A DNA stretch of 64,000 bases, taken from Haliclona indistincta (lineage: Eukaryota > Porifera > Demospongiae > Haplosclerida > Chalinidae). The position numbers were made by a program, and so were the translations under genes. Below are positions 60,906 through 64,000 of this stretch, in pieces. The notes below the pieces were generated by a model. The model made no database searches. It saw only the letters and a program-made list of their open reading frames with translations, and was not told the origin of the DNA. The DNA is taken from NCBI GenBank assembly GCA_964017065.1, contig OZ024788.1, positions 11,780,776 to 11,844,775 of the forward strand, read 5' to 3'. Numbering within the stretch: position 1 is the stretch's first letter; every line of letters starts with the position of its first letter.

Positions 60906-62017
60906 CAACTGTCAGGGTTGTAGGAAAGATTAAGTGCTGAACACTAACTTACTGATCTTCATTGTACCAGGAATATTACTACTGAATGCATTAAAAGTTG
61001 CTCATAATTAATACTTAGGCAAGATTTAGTGCAACATGGCACTAAATTTTCCTTAAGAAACAGAGAAAAAGTAGTGTAGCAGATTAGTGATCAACCCCAC
61101 AATAGTTTTAGTGCCGTAAACATTAAACCTCTCCCAAAATAGTGTAGAAAAAAAATCTAATTAGTGACATTTTTTAACGGAACCTATAATTAGCTGGCAA
61201 GCAGCAGAGTACATTAGCATACTCTTCAGCTTTTCACAGACTCCTACATGTGCTCACCATACGTCAATATACTACTCAAGTGTTATGTCTGGTGTGTATT
61301 GGTCATTAACAAGAATGATGGCATCAAACACTTAGCTGACAACAAATCGTAATTGTGAATTTGTTGAATTAATTTTATTATTGTTGTTTCGCAAAATAAC
61401 CAAGTTCAAAAGGCACTTGTTAGGAGAATATCACAACTTTACATGTGTGTTTCGTTCTGAGCACCGTACCAGTTTGAGCTAATTGATATTTTCTTGCGTC
61501 AAAATTCTCTCAAACAGCTCAATGGCAGCTAGTGAAAGTAGTATCTAGTAGTGCTCCAGGACCTCCTTGAGTGCCCGAACCTGTTTACTCGGCTACTGAT
61601 AAATATAGCCCGACTTACGGACAAACATGTCTAAACTCGCCGTGAATATGTGGCGTCCTCGCTGACATTTCACTGCATAACTAGTGAACGGATACTTTTC
61701 TAACAAACATTACACTCTCGGTACCTGCTCTGGACTTTAGATTGTCTAACTAACCTGAAAACACAGCTAGTAGATGTGTGCTGTTCTTAAAATTTGGTGC
61801 AAAAACTGTACACTCGTTGATGCTCATATACTAAACTGCCGGTCATTACAATGGAATAAGACCGCCCACGCACGCTGCCTGCATTCTACCCACGCAAAGC
61901 CCACAACATCTACGCGGCAAAATACAATTTGAGCGGGACCTTGAGACCACGAGGCACTAACTGCAATGCTGACAATCACAGTTTGGAGACTTGTCTTATC
62001 ACTTGAACATCACAGTA
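60906..62017. other. intergenic DNA without a supported gene
   Basis: Nothing recognised. Confidence 0.4.
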
Positions 62018-62019
62018 TA

Positions 62020-62376
62020 CAGTACCGTTCACGAGTAAGTGGACCAACACCCGCGGGAGACTCGCAGGCAACCCGGGGGTGTTTTTGTCTTGCCCGCGGA
62101 ACCGTGTATCATTAACCGCGGGTAGATGCGAATACAGAGTGCATCACGCGCTGGTGCTGATACGTGCGAGCACTGTATATGCTCGCGCAAGTCACACAAC
62201 GACAACGTGAGTCTGCCTAGCTATCTAGCGGGGCGCGAGTGCATGCAAGGCTGCATGAGGGCCGCGGGTTAGTGTGGTGCAGGCAGCGGGTACATGTTCA
62301 CGGACCCGCGGGCACCCCTGAGTTACGCGCGGTTAGCCCGCGGGTTTGAGTACACTTACTCGTGAACGGTACTGTA
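62020..62376. mobile_element. Tc1/mariner-like MITE
   Basis: 357 bases. The first 22 bases at each end (CAGTACCGTTCACGAGTAAG..) are perfect inverted repeats, followed by a CCCGCGG block in both arms. TA flanks both sides (62018-62019 and 62377-62378). The interior is G+C-rich and noncoding. Confidence 0.85.
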
Positions 62377-62784
62377 GCTCACGCTAGGCTAGCTTAGTCT
62401 AGTAGCAAGCTAGCATAGTACTAGTAGGCTTTTATGGCAATCTGTTTATACAACACAACCACAATACATGTGATTGTGTAGCTATAATTAAAATTATTTC
62501 ATAACCCAATGGTTTTGAGCGGGCACAACTGGTAACCGTACCTTAAGGTGCTATAGGCTGTTTGAAAAAGATGGATTTCATCAGTTTCCAGTTGGTCACT
62601 TTAGCAATTCATTTGAGTAACCTCTGTGCTAGAGTGGAGTTGGGACAACAATTCACCACTTGATGAAACTTCGATGTTTGATTGCCAATACGTTACATTG
62701 TAGCCGCTATCTTGTTTTCTGTGCATCTCTACGTAGGGACACATGATATACCATGTGAAATTATTACATTAACTTTATGTACTA

Positions 62785-62945
62785 GTTAAAGCACCGTGTC
62801 GAGTGCTCTATGGCGTATAATTGCACGAGAGGCGTTGTGAGAGGCAAATAGAGCACGAGCCGAAGGTGAGTGCTCTATTTGTTGTCGAGACATGTCCCGA
62901 GTGCAATCATATGCCGTAGAGCACGAGACGCGGTGCTTTAACTGG
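62785..62945. repeat. inverted repeat AGTTAAAGCACCG..
   Basis: AGTTAAAGCACCGTGTCGAG and GAGTGCTCTATGGC are mirrored by GCCGTAGAGCACGAG and GCGGTGCTTTAACT. TACGTAGGGACA near 62733 and TGTCCCTATGTA near 63120 may be the ends of a larger foldback of about 400 bases. Confidence 0.65.
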
Positions 62946-63141
62946 ACCAGGTTTAAAGTGTGACCTTGCAGAAACTAGCCTGGAGTCGATCGCTACACGA
63001 ACAGTTGCTGCCCGTGGCCCTGCCCCCAGTGCTCTATGAAACGACAAGTGCGCTCTATGGCATTTAGAGCACTGGCGGCACCTTCGAACTTGTATGGTAT
63101 CCAACATTAAAACTTATTATGTCCCTATGTACTTTACTCAG

Positions 63142-63188
63142 CTGGAACTGAACGGTCAACTCCAGAACAGTTTGTGAAGTCAAGTGAG
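63142..63188 (+). CDS. possible second exon of the gene starting at 58100
   Basis: 47 bases with good acceptor and donor, in phase with the preceding candidate exon. Any further exons would lie beyond 64000 or were not recognised. Confidence 0.3.
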
Positions 63189-63824
63189 GTGAGTTTGTAA
63201 TTCCTGCCAATTCCTGTAGCATTGACAACGCACCCGTTGTCCTCCTTTATCATCCAGAGCTCTGAGAAGAGCTATTATTGACAATGATTGCATTAGGCAC
63301 TCTAGCTTGTTTTAGTCACATTGTATTGCATTTTAAACACCTGCCTTGTTGATTGACTCTGGCTAGGGAAAATATCCAACATCTGACTGTGACTGTATTC
63401 TGAACTTTATATCTGCTATAGACCTTTCCAATTAACGAGCAATGGAATGCTATTATTGTGTACTTTTGGGTGCCGACTAGCAAGTTTTGTATTGCAATGA
63501 TCAGAGAAACAGCACTTTCTTGACCGGATGCCATTTTTTGTGCTTTAGTTTTACTGAACACTGTTTCCTTCATCTATGACACGCTATTGTTTGGTGAATG
63601 ATCGTTGATTTTCAAGCTACGCCTTAGCGATGCTTTTTAGACGCAGTGCAGCTTTTAGAAAGCAGTACACACCACTATCCTTACTCAGGAAGTTGTTCTG
63701 GCTCACTCGATCCTCATATAACTGCGAGCTGTATCAGTCTAGCTTTAGCTCACGGTGAGTGTCCACTACTGGTACGCCATCTTTTATAAAGCTAAACTTC
63801 TTCAGCGTCACCTATGTACAGTGC
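63189..63824. other. no gene seen
   Basis: About 63420-63490 is weakly similar to 58460-58550 (CAATGGAATG, GACTAGCAA-type words). Confidence 0.3.
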
Positions 63825-64000
63825 AGTGGAACCTCGATTATCTGGACAGCTTTGGTCACCGAAAAATCAAAATGGCTGCCGTTCACAAGGATCCGAACGA
63901 TAGCAATACAGGCTTAGATCGTTAAGATCACGCTATCTTGTGTATGTAAACATTGTTTCTTACTGTGGGAGGTGAAATAAACCAGACAGCTTGGTTACAG
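63825..64000 (+). mobile_element. pogo/Tigger-like terminus, runs off the window
   Basis: CAGTGGAACCTCGATTATCT followed by GGACAGC is a typical left end of pogo-type elements. The right end lies beyond the window. Confidence 0.5.

Overview
The window looks like nuclear DNA of an animal, most likely an early-branching one such as a sponge. The evidence is spliced genes with GT-AG introns, an A+T-rich and microsatellite-rich background, a semaphorin and a KIX-domain gene, and many mobile elements of kinds common in sponges and cnidarians. No species can be fixed from the sequence alone. All exon models below were built by eye from splice sites and reading phase; no transcript or database search was available.

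Layout. 0-1.5 kb: a minus-strand gene coding for a protein with two copies of an unrecognised domain. 2.2-7.4 kb: a cluster of foldback elements. These include a Mutator-like MITE with a 9-base target duplication, a 1.36 kb foldback, and a second 9-base-TSD MITE nested inside an older AATTTGC-rich repeat whose empty copy lies at 14.5 kb. 7.66-12.35 kb: a head-to-head gene pair, a five-exon integrase-like DDE protein (minus strand) and a two-exon protein with a C-terminal RING-like cysteine cluster (plus strand). A deleted, inverted copy of the pair lies at 14 kb. 15-20 kb: no gene seen.

20.18-33.56 kb: a complete 16-exon semaphorin (817 codons plus stop when the exons are joined; signal peptide, Sema, PSI, one membrane segment, cytoplasmic tail). 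Several introns have long CT microsatellites right at the 3' splice site. 34.57-44.15 kb: a minus-strand gene with a KIX domain split over three exons. Its introns hold a hAT-like MITE, a pogo-like MITE with a foldback inside it, and a 1.02 kb foldback. 44.26-47.3 kb: a frameshifted non-LTR retrotransposon with reverse transcriptase and a restriction-like endonuclease, sitting about 100 bases upstream of the KIX gene start.

48.18-53.93 kb: a direct segmental duplication of semaphorin exons 9-16 plus 3' flank. It is a pseudogene, broken by a lost donor, a lost acceptor and several frameshifts, and is interrupted by a 1.2 kb insertion that begins with a 272-base palindrome. 53.98-54.44 kb: a third 9-base-TSD MITE carrying the same core as the one at 2.2 kb. 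55.5-57.5 kb: two convergent, decayed transposon-type genes. 58-64 kb: mostly repeats, a Tc1/mariner-like MITE, a pogo-like end, and two small candidate exons of a plus-strand gene that may run out of the window.

The most interesting signals are the integrase/RING-like two-gene module, the family of Mutator-like foldbacks with different ends around one shared core, and the semaphorin locus with its CT-tract acceptors and broken duplicate.
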